This document shows, piece after piece, positions 11,510 to 23,256 of a stretch of 64,000 nt of DNA. Source of the DNA: Sternotherus odoratus (Eukaryota; Chordata; Testudines; Kinosternidae); contig JAVMKO010000003.1 of assembly GCA_032164245.1 (NCBI GenBank), positions 138,249,259-138,313,258 on the forward strand. The letters are read 5' to 3'. The notes under the pieces are model-generated. The model ran no database searches. It was not told the DNA's origin and was given only the letters and a program-made list of their open reading frames with translations. The translations under genes were made by a program, and so were the position numbers. Positions within the stretch are counted from its first letter, which is position 1; every line of letters starts with the position of its first letter.

Positions 11510-12229
11510 CCTGTGCTTGAAACTAAGGTCTGAATCCTGTAAAGATGTATGTAGGTTCTTAATGTAGAATATTGAGAGTCATATGCACAAATATTTGCGG
11601 AATTGGGATCCAAGAGAACCCAATTCTGTCTTAGGATATACCTAACTCTCTACTGACGTTAGTGAGAATGTAGTGTGCATATCCAAGAGCGAAGGTTGGC
11701 CCTATATGTATGTTTGTTTATGCTAAAATAAGTGACCTTTAGGTCGAGAGACCATGTTTCAGTAGCTTCTCTTTCTTTGTGACTTCAGTCATGTAAATAT
11801 AGCTCAGTGGTGTTCAAACATTAACAGTGGATTAGAATAGAATCTGAAGCAATTAATCATAGGACTATATGGTGTTTGTCCTCACTGAGCTCTGCTCAGG
11901 GAAGTGGGGGACAGGGAGGAAGGGAGCTGCAACTGCAAAGCAGAAGTTCTCTCAGCTTTCTGACTATGCAGGAGAGGATGTTCTTGGGGCAGCACATTCA
12001 GCAACAGTCCTTACCTCACTACAGTTTCTCAGCGATCACTTGTACTGTAATAATGTCTCTCAAATCGCTAAAATGACATGCTATAATTCACAGATTAGTA
12101 TTTTAGCTGCTCCAGTAACTGATTGTATAATTGAGCCCATCATTCATTTATCGGTGATAAACACAGAGTAAGGAGTCCTTTAAAATTCATTACACATCAC
12201 ACCAACATATACTGTACAGATCATTGAAG
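11510..12229. other. Gene-free sequence downstream of PKDCC
   Basis: No repeat, exon or RNA gene recognised. Short open frames near 11870-12170 have no family resemblance. Confidence 0.5.
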
Positions 12230-12237
12230 TGATACAC

Positions 12238-12548
12238 AAGGGGTTGGCAACCTTTCAGAAGTGGTGTGCCGAGTCTTCATTTATTCACTCTAATTTAAGG
12301 TTTTGTGTGCCAGTAAAACATTTCAATGTTTTTAGAAGGTCTCTTTCTATCAGTCTATAATATAGAACTAAACTATTGTTGTATGTAAAGTAAATAAGGT
12401 TTTTAAAATGATTAAGAAGCTTCATTTAAAATCAGATTAAAATGCAGAGCCCCCCAGACCAGTGGCCAGGACCCGGGCAGTACGAGTACCACTGAAAATC
12501 AGCTCCCATGCTGCCTTTGGCATGGGTGCCATAGGTTGCCTACCCCTG
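12238..12548. mobile_element. hAT MITE with perfect 8-bp target duplication
   Basis: Flanked by TGATACAC at 12230-12237 and 12549-12556, the 8-bp duplication typical of hAT insertion. Terminal inverted repeats: AAGGGGTTGGCAACCTTTC at left; the right end on the opposite strand starts CAGGGGTAGGCAACC. 311 bp, no transposase: non-autonomous. Confidence 0.9.
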
Positions 12549-12638
12549 TGATACACCTTATTGGCATTGAGGTGTCAGTACATACTTTGAAAGCCTTTAA
12601 CCCTGATTGTGTGCCTTCATATTAAACATTATATAAAA

Positions 12639-13573
12639 CTAGCGAAAATACCCAGCGTTGCTCGGGTCCATCGGAGGTGGGGAGGGGGCAGAGAGCTGAG
12701 CGAGTGCGGGGTCTGTGGGAGGGGGCAGAGAGCAAACCTGACCCCCACCTCACACCCCCCCCGACCAAACCCAACACCCCCACCTCACTTACCCCTCGAC
12801 CAACCCCAACTCACATTTTCACCCCCCCACCCAAACCCAACACCCACACCTCACCCCCCCGTAGACCAAACCCGACACACCCACCTCACTTTCCCCCAAC
12901 CAAACCCGACACCCCTACCTACCACTACAAACAAACCGGACACCCACACCTCACTTACCCCTCGACCAACCCCGAACCCCCTCACCCCCCCAAACAAACC
13001 CAACACTCCCTGACCAACACCCACACCTCACCCCTCACCCACCCCGACACCTTCCCACCCCCCCCTGACCAAACACCCCCGGCTCACTTACCCCCCGACC
13101 AAACCTGACACCCCCACCTCACCTCCCGACCAAATCCGACACCCCTACCTCACTTATCCTCTGACCAAACCCAACTCGGGTCCATCAGAGGTGGGGAGGG
13201 GGCAGAGAGCTGAGCAAGTGCGGGGCCCTTTGGGGGGGGGAGGGGGCAGAGAGCTGAGCGAGTGCGGGGTCCATTGGAGGGGGGAGGTGGCAGGGAGCTG
13301 AGCGAGTGCGGGGTCCATTGGAGGGGGTATTATGACATCATAACTATGTCACAGAGAACAGCAGCTGCCCAGCTGATGTGAATGGGCTTTAAAGAATTTC
13401 ACCCCTGGGGGGCGTCAGAGGTGAGATTTTAAAAATTTTCGACTCTAACCCTGATTAGGACCCTAAGACCTCTAACTGTACCAAATTTCAAGTCTCTAGC
13501 TCAAACGGTGTGGAAGGAGTAAGCGCACATACATACATACACGCATACACCATTTGACTTTTATATATATAGA
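12639..13573. mobile_element. Repeat element with C-rich tandem core
   Basis: Left boundary TATATAAAACTAGCGAAAAT then ACCCAGCGTTGCTCGGGT; right part CCAAATTTCAAGTCTCTAGC, a CATACATACATA run and ACTTTTATATATATAG. The A/T-rich ends form a short inverted repeat. The core has a G-rich unit (GCAGAGAGCTGAGCGAGTGC, seen near 12688, 13201, 13247, 13290) around a C-rich block (about 12737-13175) of repeated CACCTCACTTACCCC and GACCAAACCCGACACCC. It looks like a widespread DNA-transposon-like family, but I cannot name the superfamily. Pro/Thr/His-rich open frames here are repeat artefacts. Confidence 0.6.
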
Positions 13574-13574
13574 T

Positions 13575-14029
13575 ACATTACTTTTTAACAAAATGCAAAG
13601 TATTTTATAAATGGTTGTTTAATTAGCCATTTTCCTAAATAAAAAATATCCAACCATTTTTTAAATTTCAAGGGGAAAAAAGATATCCAAAGGCTAATGA
13701 TCAGAATACTTTCATTCTACCCTTTTAAGTTTTCCTAAAAACATCTGAAAGTGAAAACCAAAATACATACTGCCCTATGGAAACTGAAAAACTGTCAGAA
13801 CAATTCTCACCAGAATTTGCAAAAAGAAAGAAATGTAACTTTGAACTAACAGACTAGATGTCAAATTTCAGTGGTGATCAATTTTATATAGACGATTTGA
13901 TAAGAGGGGTTTCCTATGGAAATGCTGAGAGAATCTTAACACGAGAAGTCCTTTAGTACAGTAAATATTTCTAAGCTGGAATAACCACTGGTAACTGAAG
14001 TATAATTACTATCTAGAGCAATGTGTCTA
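13575..14029. other. AT-rich gene-free sequence
   Basis: No feature recognised. Confidence 0.5.
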
Positions 14030-14690
14030 TGGCAGCTTAAGATCTTATTCAGCAAATGCTCGGACTGGTTCTTGTGGCATCTGTTTATTTGATGTATGCA
14101 CTATGGTCAAGCCAAGCCACGATGTTCAAGGCACGAAGACCTCCAGGAAATTGAGTCATTTTGCAGTCCTCAACTGTGCATCATGGTTTGTGGCTGCCCA
14201 CATTGACAGTGACTGTCTCTGAAACGCCACTAAAGTTCTGCTGCAGAACAAATTCATGTCCGATACAAAACAGGTTCAGAAGACTGCTTTGCCGTAAATC
14301 AAACCCAGGTAGACGTTTTGGATAGGGTCTGAGACGAGATAATTGTGTCATTTTCGCCGCAGAATGTGAAGCTCACCATGCGTCCCCTACCTTAAATCCC
14401 TCACCTGTTAAACTTACCCCCAACTGGCGATGTGAGGGCAGACTACCATGTAGTGGATACTTGTGGCATGGAAACCCCTGAGATGAGAACCCACAGTAGA
14501 AGCAATTTGGCAAGTTTGCTTCAGTCAGCCCCTTCTAGACTTGGAGCAGCAATCATATACAATTTCTTTGCGGATAAAGGTATTTTTATCTTTTCTTGAA
14601 GGCTTGGACTGTTTCTTACATTTCCTTGGCATCTTCAAACAGCTTCCTGCAGCTCCAAAGCAGGAAAACGAAAGATGACACCAGCTAGGC
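14030..14690. other. Unexplained block with raised CpG content
   Basis: About eleven CpG dinucleotides in 660 bp (for example CACGATG, CACGAAGACC, TTCGCCGCAG, ATGCGTCCCC), against very few in flanks. The minus strand has an ATG at about 14632 opening a short basic frame (MPRKCKKQSKPSRKDKNTFI) that soon stops. It may be a younger insertion such as a retrotransposon fragment or retropseudogene. No family recognised. Confidence 0.3.
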
Positions 14691-16456
14691 TCTACAGGGT
14701 TGATCCTTTGTATTTAAAAAAATAGAAATAAATCCTGATATCTGAATAGAGATTTACTCAGTGCAAAACCAACAGACTGCATAAGAAATGAACTGCCTAC
14801 AATGTACTGAATGAGCCTGGAGAAGTGAGATCTATAAAACACTGAGCATTGTTCATAAAAGGCTCTATCTGATCATTTGTATAAATCCGACAAGGCGTAA
14901 GAAAGCTTGATGGCTCTTGGAAAGGCTTGAAAGTTTAGGGGTCTGTTAAGATCTGCCCATGGCCCCTTTGCTACAGGAGTTAATACAGGGAACTACAGGC
15001 TAGAAGTGATTACTTAACAGCAAGCCCTGCCAGACACTGATTGATCAGCTGACAGGCATCAGAAGGGATGGAGTAGAAGCCTATTTGAATGAACCTGAAT
15101 AATCAGTTGGTGAAATGTGGAATATAGCTACTACCCAGGGAGGAAAGCAAAGGGGGTGCATTAGGGGAATCCAATGACAAAAAGACTAAAGGGAGCCATG
15201 AGACTGAGATCGGTATTTCCAACCTGAAGCATTTGAAAATTGCTAGTCAATCCTACAAAATTAATGAAATTTAAAAATAATCTCTTTTTTTTTTTGCTGT
15301 CTGGTTTTGGGGGAGCCCTTGGGTCATATTTCTAAGATTTTTTTCCCACTACCAGATGGGATAGAAACTTACCGTTTCTAAAAATGAACATTAAAGTTCT
15401 CACATAAAACCACAGCTCCTTGAGTCAGCTGACTAAGAAAAAAGAGCAAATATAATGAAAATTGCAGTACAACGCATGAGAACTGGTAATAGATACAGAG
15501 GTACTCAAACTTTAGTCCAGAGAACCTTTCCTTATGGCTTGTACAATGACAAAATAAATAAAGCCAGACAAAAAGTGGGGAAAATCTTCATGAATATTTT
15601 CTCAGAGAATGATCCTCATTTGAGGGGGGGGAGGGGGGGCAAAATTTGAAGTGCTAATGAAAAAACTGAGGATTTTTTAAATAAAAGTTTGATAACATAC
15701 TTTATCCAGTGGCAAACATCTGTGGAAACAAGCAGAGAGGGATTGAGAAGGGGAGAAGGATCCATGAAAGGGTCTCTCTCTCTCTCTCTCTTACAAAGTG
15801 TCACACAGAAGGGAAAAGCCAGAGAATTCTGGATTAATAAAAACAGATAATTATGAAATACTGTTAAAACCAATGGATACTCAAACTTGGTGGACTCATT
15901 TTGGTAACTGGAATTTATCAAGAATGTAATTAGTTTTTGATTTCCACATCTTCAAAGCTACAGCAATAGTGATTAGGTAGGCAGGACCCAATTTCCTTTT
16001 TTGTAATTGCAGCATAAGGTCCAATGCCACTTACAGCTCTCACTGCGTGGGCAGGTGCCCTGCCCTCCCTCAGACAGACATATAACTGGAGACCTCTATG
16101 TTTTCAGGTCTATCTTTTATAGACTTTCAAATCCTGTATTTTTATTTTCATCTAATTGATTTTAAATGTTTTAGGTAGGAGATGCATGTGAAAGTGTTGG
16201 GGGAAAAAACCCAAAATCCCATTGTACCTTCATTGTGGTAGCAGTTTCCCTGGGTCAGTAGCTGCACCTTTACTAAAGGGGAAAGTAACTACATTGAAAA
16301 GAAGTTACCCATCTTTTGAAATTGCCCTTGATTTAAAACCACAGGGAAAATTACTTTTTAATCTAGGCTGTAGCCTGTAAACAAATAGATTTGTTCAGCA
16401 AGTGACTGTGAGGCTACCAGGGAAGAAGAAAATTTCAATTCACCACTTGACATGTT
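14691..16456. other. Gene-free sequence
   Basis: AT-rich sequence with simple tracts: poly(T) near 15286, G-rich GGGGGGGGAGGGGGGG at about 15624-15640, and (TC)n at 15773-15791. No gene or classified repeat seen. Confidence 0.5.
15773..15791. repeat. (TC)n microsatellite
   Basis: About nine perfect TC units. Confidence 0.95.
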
Positions 16457-16550
16457 AGAGCCTGACTCTGATTTTATTTATCTGGGTTTCTTAGTATAAC
16501 TCCATTGATTCCTGATTTACACCTGAGTAACAGATCAGAATCATGCTCTT
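16457..16550. repeat. Short palindromic repeat with inverted ends
   Basis: Left AGAGCCTGACTCTGATTTT pairs with the right end, whose reverse complement is AAGAGCATGATTCTGATCTG. The centre is AACTCCATTGATTCC. About 94 bp, non-coding. Confidence 0.55.
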
Positions 16551-17321
16551 AAAGTTCAGAATGGCTATATTTTAAGATCCAGCTAAAATCTTTTTCTTGG
16601 CTGCAAATGTTTTGACCATGTAAGTGAGACAAAAATGCATTGTCTCCCCCTCCTCCTGCCCCCCAGAGTTCTTGGTGATCCTGTGGGATTCCAACAACTG
16701 ACTGACAAAAAAACATTAATGAAGATAGCTGCTGCTGCTGCTTTTTTTGTGTGCATGTGTGTGGTTTTAAATTGGACTTTGCCTAATCTGTTTATGAAAA
16801 AAATAGAAGTCTCCCACTTTGCTTTGTGTAAAGAAAGCAGGGATAGGCATTTTATTTCCTCATTTATTTTTAAAAAACAAATAAATATAATTCCTATGTT
16901 TTATTCATCTGATGACTAATTTTAATTTTGTACAAGACTGCGGCTTTGAGGGGTTATGACTTGTTAGAGTCTCCCATCTCTGCCTCAATGACTGGAGACC
17001 TCATCTCACTTTTGGGAACAAACTATTGGTCATGTGAACGTGAGTGTTACTGTTAGTATTAAAAAGATGCTGACATATCGTCCAAACCGTGAATAATATC
17101 TAACCCAAAGCTTGTTTGAGACTCAAACAGATTTCAATTAACTTTCAGCAATTTTGTTTGGGTGTTTCTGATTTCTATTTCTAGATGGGATTGGGAGTGA
17201 AAGCTCTGAAGTAGAGGCGATGTATTAACACTTGCTGTACTGTGGTATTCAAGATTCAAGCAAGGGATGAATACTTGCGGCCAGATTCTGGTCACCTTAC
17301 TCAGATTAAGTAAATGCTCTG

Positions 17322-17757
17322 TGTGGGACTGAGGTGGCCTCAGCTGGAGGACTGTGTCCAGTTCTGGGCGCTGCACTTCAGGAAGGATGTGGACAAACTG
17401 GAAAGGACCGCAACAAAAATGGCAAAAGGTTTAGATAACCTGACCTGTGAGGAAAGGTTAAAAAAAACTGGGTATGTTTCATCCTGAAACAAGATGACTG
17501 AGGGGCTCCCTGATAACGGTAATGGGCTTAAACTGCAGCAAGGAAAATGTAGGTTAGGTATTAGGAAAAACTGTCTAACCATAAGGGCAGTTAAGCTCTG
17601 GAACAGGCTTCCAAGGCAGGCTGTGGAATCCCATCATTTTACGTTTTTAAAACAGGTTAGACAGACACTTGTCATGCAGGGTCTAGGTTTATTTAGTCCT
17701 GCCACAGTAGATACTGGATCTGATGATTTCAGGTCTTTCTCAACCCTATATTTCTAG
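17322..17757 (+). mobile_element. CR1 LINE 3' end
   Basis: Contains CR1 landmarks in order: TGTGTCCAGTTCTGGGC, GACAAACTGGAAAGG, GTTAGGTATTAGGAAAAACT, AAGCTCTGGAACAGGCTTCC and GATGATTTCAGGTC before CAACCCTATATTTCTAG. This is the C-terminal end of the reverse-transcriptase ORF plus the 3' UTR, with stops. 5'-truncated as usual for LINEs. Confidence 0.9.
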
Positions 17758-18757
17758 AGCAGTACCTTACTCTGAGTGTAATCTCATTGCTTTCATGGTG
17801 GCTTCCTGTGGAGTACAGTACCACCAGTGTGTCAGCTGTGGAAAGAAATGATACTTAAGGTTGACAGCTCTCATGATTTTGATATTCTGATATGGGGGTT
17901 TTCTTTAAGTCCCCATTCCTGGAGTCATGTGTGAACCAAAAGCTATGTGTTCGTAGCTACTAACCAGTGTGGATAAAGAGAGCCATAAGTGATGCAAGTC
18001 AACAGCAGCTCCAGTTGTGAGGCATTGTGTATGGATGCTATAAAACACTTGTACAGACACTGGCCTATTCGAATTAACTTTAGTCACATGAAGCTCATGC
18101 ACAAGGTGGATGTGGGTGCTGAAATCCCACTGCTACAAGATGCTGAAGCTCCAAAAAGGAGATCTAGAAAGAACAGGGGCATAGAAAAGGAGGGCACAAG
18201 AAGAAATACATGGGTCAGACCTGAACAGAGAGAGCAGCGACATAGCAAATCCTTGCACCATGTGCCAGTGGCTGCACAATGACAATACTTAATCCACTCT
18301 GAGTTTCAGGAAATAATTAACTCTTCATGCCCTGAAGCTAAATCAGAACCCAACACAGCCCATAGCCTTTCCTCCCAGCTGTCAGCTTCTCAAGAATTTC
18401 CTTGGTTCTCTTCACAGTCTAGATCTAGAGTCTTCCAATTCCTGATTACCAGTGAACCCCAAACTCTAGGATTTTGATACCTTTCGTGTATACAAATAGG
18501 ACAAAGCTTAGCTAGTGATTCTGACTGACTCCTCAGTCCTCTCTTTTTCTCAGGTCAGATTGTGTTTCATCCCAAAATTGCACAGAAAAATGCCCTCCAG
18601 TTGCTCACTTTATGCCTGAATTGTGCTGGAATAAACTTTTAAACAGCTAGAGAGGTAAAGAACTAAACTCCAAATCATGTACAACTAACAACCTAAATAA
18701 ATAGCCATAAACAATGGTAAAAATTACATATTCTTTATCACAAAGCAAGATTACCTG

Positions 18758-18827
18758 GCTAGGTTGAAAGAAGAATCTGTCAATGGCATTAAATGGTTAC
18801 ACTGACAGATTCTTCTTTAAACCTAGC
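18758..18827. repeat. Near-perfect 25-bp-arm hairpin
   Basis: Left arm 18758-18782 begins GCTAGGTTGAAAGAAGAATC. The reverse complement of the right arm (18803-18827) begins GCTAGGTTTAAAGAAGAATC. The arms match at 24 of 25 positions around a 20-nt loop. No flanking target duplication was seen. It could be a small RNA precursor, a minimal MITE or an unstable palindrome. Confidence 0.85.
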
Positions 18828-18839
18828 TTCTGGAATTTT

Positions 18840-19900
18840 GAAAGGGTCCACGGCCTTCTGAGCAAAGCTAACTTTCTTCTGAATAAATCATAGCCTATTA
18901 GAGCACTATAAGTCTCTGTCCCCCCTCTGATGGCTGGTCTATATAAGAGGTCACTTAGTGTGCCACAGTAGCTAGCTAAAAAGCTTAGTATTTAGCACAG
19001 CAGGTGGACACTCATGCTTGTAGAGCTGTATGGCTCTGGGTCAGACTCCTCTGATGGTCAAGACTGGTTCCATTAGCATTTATGATCATCCTCACAAAGC
19101 TTCAGATGCCACGCACTGGCCTGAGGCCTTACATTTTTTCCCCTGCTTAATATTTAGTGTAATGGACACAATAGAAACACATTATAAAACGTTTGGCTGC
19201 CATTGCACCTCTGATCTTTTCAGACTCAGAGTGATAAGATTTCATACTGCTGTAGAGCAGAAAATGTAGGGGGTGGGGGAGGGCAGGAGGAGGGAATGGC
19301 AAATTTGCTATTTTTTAAGTATTGGACACCATCTGTATTTTATTCAAATAGGGTTATATATTTTGTGAAAATAAAAAACAGCCTCATGAGTCAGTATGTG
19401 CATGGCAGTCCCTTGGATATCTATAATGGGAAACATGTTTTAGGTTGGAAGTTGCAAAGGGAAATCAAATGTTTGAAGTGTCAGAGTCGGAGAAATATAA
19501 AATATGCCTGACACCAGAGCGACTGAAGCCAAAAGGAATAAATCATCATCTCAGGAAAGAAAAACCCCACCAAGCTCCTGGCTGTAACGTGCATTTTCCT
19601 ACACTCAAATAAAATTACATACAACCTGATAATTTAACCAGACTTGTCAATAAGAACTGATGGATTCAACAGGCACTATCACTTCATGCTCCAGCGTAGA
19701 CTTCAAAAGCATCTAGTATGTTAGCCAAAAATATTAAATGGAACCTTAAAATATTAGGGATGAAGTAAAATATCTCCTTTTGCAGAACATCTGAGTAAAG
19801 TAATTAATGCCAATTTAGTAGTTTAGTCCCAGTGTAATGTCTCTCCTAGGCTTATGTAAGTGTCTGTTTAAGTAGGGCAACCAGAGCATCCAAGAAGGAA
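18840..19900. other. Gene-free sequence
   Basis: No classified repeat or exon recognised. Open frames at 19030-19269 and 19296-19511 lack family features. Confidence 0.5.
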
Positions 19901-19914
19901 CTTGAGAAGAACTC

Positions 19915-20260
19915 TGAGGCTGTAATAATAAGAGTTTGAATGCATGCTCATTTCTGTTATGCCCTTTGTCGTGATTCTGGTTGAGTTTTAACCCGGTTTC
20001 TGTTCACATTATGCTCATTGTCAGAAAGATGATTTACTGTACATTTTACACCAAATGTTGCATGTTTTGTGATTGGCACAGCTACAGAATGTGTTCTGGT
20101 TTGAGTCGTATCTAGCTCTACTTGAAATAATTAGAGCAGTTCAGTGAGGAAATGAAAATACTCCCTTTAAACTGTGAATTCACATGCTCTAATTTGGCCA
20201 GGCCAGCGCGCTTTCCTTTTGGTGTTTAATAAACATTTTGAGATTTGTTTTTTTTCCAAA
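19915..20260. other. Repeat-free block, candidate conserved non-coding element
   Basis: A low-complexity-free stretch with TAAT/ATTA and GATTGG-like motifs and no recognised transposon signature. The suggestion of regulatory conservation rests only on texture and position downstream of PKDCC. Confidence 0.2.
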
Positions 20261-21765
20261 AGGAAACAGCTCTTTGCATCTCCAGCCAAGGTCTAATCTT
20301 TATTTGTTTAAAGAATAAACTTATGCAGTTATGTTTTTTGCTGTGTCCAGCTTAGGCTGAGTGCATCAGCAGAGCTGGAGAGAGAGCTCGTGATTCTTTC
20401 CTTGACCCGGGCCCATGGTCTGGGGGAATATTCTGAAGTGTGTTGGCTTTCTGTGATCCCTAGGCACCATATGCTAAATGCATCATGTTCCAGCCACCTC
20501 TCCTCACCTGACTCCCCGCCCCTCTCCCACCAGGACACAGCATGGCAGGCAGCTCTGCCATTTCTGGGCCTCCTGGGCACTTCCTCATGCTGGGAGCGTC
20601 CACAATAAGGCACCTGAGGGAGCTTCAGTTCCTTTGGTGCCACTCAGGGACCCAGAAAGGAGTGGAGAGGGGTTGAGAATCTGGTCCAATATATGTTTTA
20701 TTTTGTCCAATCAAAAATGCCTCAACCAGTCAGAAAGCTGAATCACTGCTATGCTCTGATAAGAGCTGAAAGAATATATTTTAGCCAGACACTAGTTTAA
20801 TTGTTCATTTCCCTTTTGAACACCCCGAGTATGTTTATAGATAAGCTGCTCTCAGATTGGCTCCAGCACGCAGTAAGTCTCTTTTACTAATCAGTGAGAC
20901 TGAAACTGTTCAATAGTGATACAGGGCCAGAGGCTAGTTGCTCTTCTCCCACTGAGAAGCACCTGGCTTTAGATGTGGAGTAACATGAGGAAGGGTATCG
21001 GAATCATACCCACAGTGAGAACCTGTCACTCTGCTGCACCAGGGAAATTATTAAATCAACATCAGTCACTAGGTATAAAAGAATCAAAGTCACTTCACTC
21101 GAAAGGGGTCACAGGACCAGCGTGTCCTGCTTTGAAAATAAACACCTTAGCTTTGCCTCACTATTTATATAGCAGCAGGAGACCATTATCCTGTGACAGT
21201 GCAATGCTCTATTGACATGATCTCCTAATTAAATCTACAAATGGAACTCATCTTTTTGAGTTTCCAGTATTTTTTTCCCCTGCAAAGTACTTTCAATATT
21301 TGTTTGTTCGCTGGCCAGAAATCTATTCCAAGGGAAGTTAGAAACACTGTTCAGTTTAGTACTTTCATATTAGCACACGGAGCCAATACAAGATGGTAAA
21401 AAACATGCATTTAATAAAGCAGCATCTCCAAGACAGATGGCCTTTTTCAATGAAGAATAAGTCAAACCTCCTTCCGTGGATGGCACTGATAGATGCAGGC
21501 TGGCATTGTCTGTCATCCTTCCTTTGAAAATCTGTATTTGGACAAGTTTCTTGAAGTAAATATTTAAATAAATAGTCACCAATCAGAAAAAAATCAATAG
21601 TAGTACATTCATTTCCATGTACATTATTATTATGTAGAATCAAGTATCTGTACTCGAGATCGTGAATAACCTCCAAGTTCCACCAGTCTCACTCCATCTC
21701 TACCATGTAAACACCCCCCCCCCACACACACACAATTCAATTTGGCCCATACTTCAGCCCATACT
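20261..21765. other. Gene-free sequence
   Basis: A moderately GC-rich patch at 20490-20660 (CTCCCCGCCCCTCTCCCACC) and a C10/(CA)n tract at 21714-21734. Otherwise nothing recognised. Confidence 0.45.
21714..21734. repeat. C-run and (CA)n microsatellite
   Basis: Ten C followed by about six CA units. Confidence 0.95.
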
Positions 21766-21769
21766 TCAG

Positions 21770-21996
21770 GCATTTATATGCCCCCCATTACTGTAGTGTC
21801 TGGGCACCTCATAATCTTTAATATATTTATCCTCACAACAGGCGTGTGACATAGGGCAGTACTGTTTTCTCTGCTTTAAAGATAAGGAACTGAGATTCAG
21901 AGATATTAAGTCACTTGGCCCAAGGATACATAGGAAGTCAGGGACAGAGCAAGAAGTCCCAGGTTAAAGCCCTAACCACTGGATCAGCCTTCTTCT
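21770..21996 (-). mobile_element. MIR SINE
   Basis: On the + strand the reverse-complement MIR motifs appear in order: ATCCTCACAACAGGC, GATAAGGAACTGAGATTCAG, TTAAGTCACTTGGCCCAAGG, AAGTCAGGGACAGAGC and GCCCTAACCACTGGATC. The element is therefore on the minus strand. Diverged from the amniote consensus but nearly full length. Confidence 0.88.
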
Positions 21997-22499
21997 CATA
22001 TTCCTAGATTGATGGATTTCAAGGCCAGAAGGACCATTGTCATCCTCTAGCATCTGGCTTGCTTTATAAAACACAGGACTCCAACTTTTACTATGGATGA
22101 AATGATGAGACTACTTCTCTCTTCCCACAATTAACTTCTGCCTTCCCCGTTCCCTGTGACCTCACTCCTGAGTATCCACCAAAGATGCCTCTCTAGCACT
22201 GAGGATCTTCTAGATGTGTGCAGCAGGTCTGCTGGGCTTTTCATTCACAATATGAATGGCTGCAGTTCCATTCAAATGTTGAGTGCTTTAAATGTTGGTG
22301 GATAATGCACCTCTCTCTGAGCTAAGGGAGCCAAAGTCAAGGGAGTTTAGATGGGAGAGGTTTTCCTAAAACAGGGGGACTTTGCTCCAAATCAAGTTGG
22401 TTCAAACTTTTTCAGAAAGTTTACCATAGGTTAATATAGGGATCACTCTGAGAATCACCTCCCCTCTCATTCACGGCCGCACAGGTCACCCTCCCCTTC

Positions 22500-22660
22500 C
22501 AATTCACAATTGCATAGTATACCTGTGACAATTAGAGCAATCGCTTTAATGAAAAATGTAAATTAGGAATGTATTCAACGTTTGTTTAGCTGCCTTTTGA
22601 TGTGAACTAACTGATGCAAATAAGGAGGAGTTTTCCAGGAACAACCAGTAAGTGTTTTTT
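22500..22660. other. Candidate conserved non-coding element
   Basis: AT-rich but non-repetitive, with AATTAGAGCAATCGCTTTAA, TGTAAATTAGG and TGATGCAAATAAGG (octamer-like ATGCAAAT). These homeodomain/POU-like motifs resemble the texture of developmental enhancers. This is inference only. Confidence 0.2.
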
Positions 22661-23256
22661 GGCCCACATTTGCCTTATGCAATCAAATAGCTGGGAAGGA
22701 CCATACAGAGCACTGGATACATCATCTAAGGTAGTCTAAAAAGTGTAAGTAGAGAAGTAAAAGTTCCCCTTTTCTACTGGTCTTATGACTCTTTGTCTGT
22801 AAGGTATAATGAAGTGTCAGTTGCTGACACCATTGTATATGTTGGCTGAACAGGGTAAGGAACAATCAGTGATACAATGTTTAAATTCTAACCTGTACCA
22901 TTTGCCAATGGAAATATACACGGGAGAGCGAGGGAAAGATTAATCCCGGTTCATATATTTTTCCAGTTCTGTAATATAAGGAGTCATGTAAAGTTGGCAA
23001 CGCTATGTAGAACAAGTATGTACCTTATGGTTATAAAAAGATTATTCCTTTAAAAAAAAACTTTCAAACCCTCCTTTATTCCAAGGCCTTAGAATGTCAT
23101 TTTCAATATAAATACATAATATTATCCATACAAACCTTTTGAAGTGATTAGGATGACCAATGGGCTACTGGCTCTTGGTAAAGCGATTAGGTGTACACCC
23201 GACACAGGGGATGCCAGTAAAACCCTAGGTACCCCTCTTGCCCTCTGCCAGTTGGC

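Noticed and set aside
12609..13108. Two overlapping Pro/Thr/His-rich frames of 134 and 143 aa.
   Set aside because: Translation of a tandem C-rich repeat; no codon structure beyond the repeat unit.
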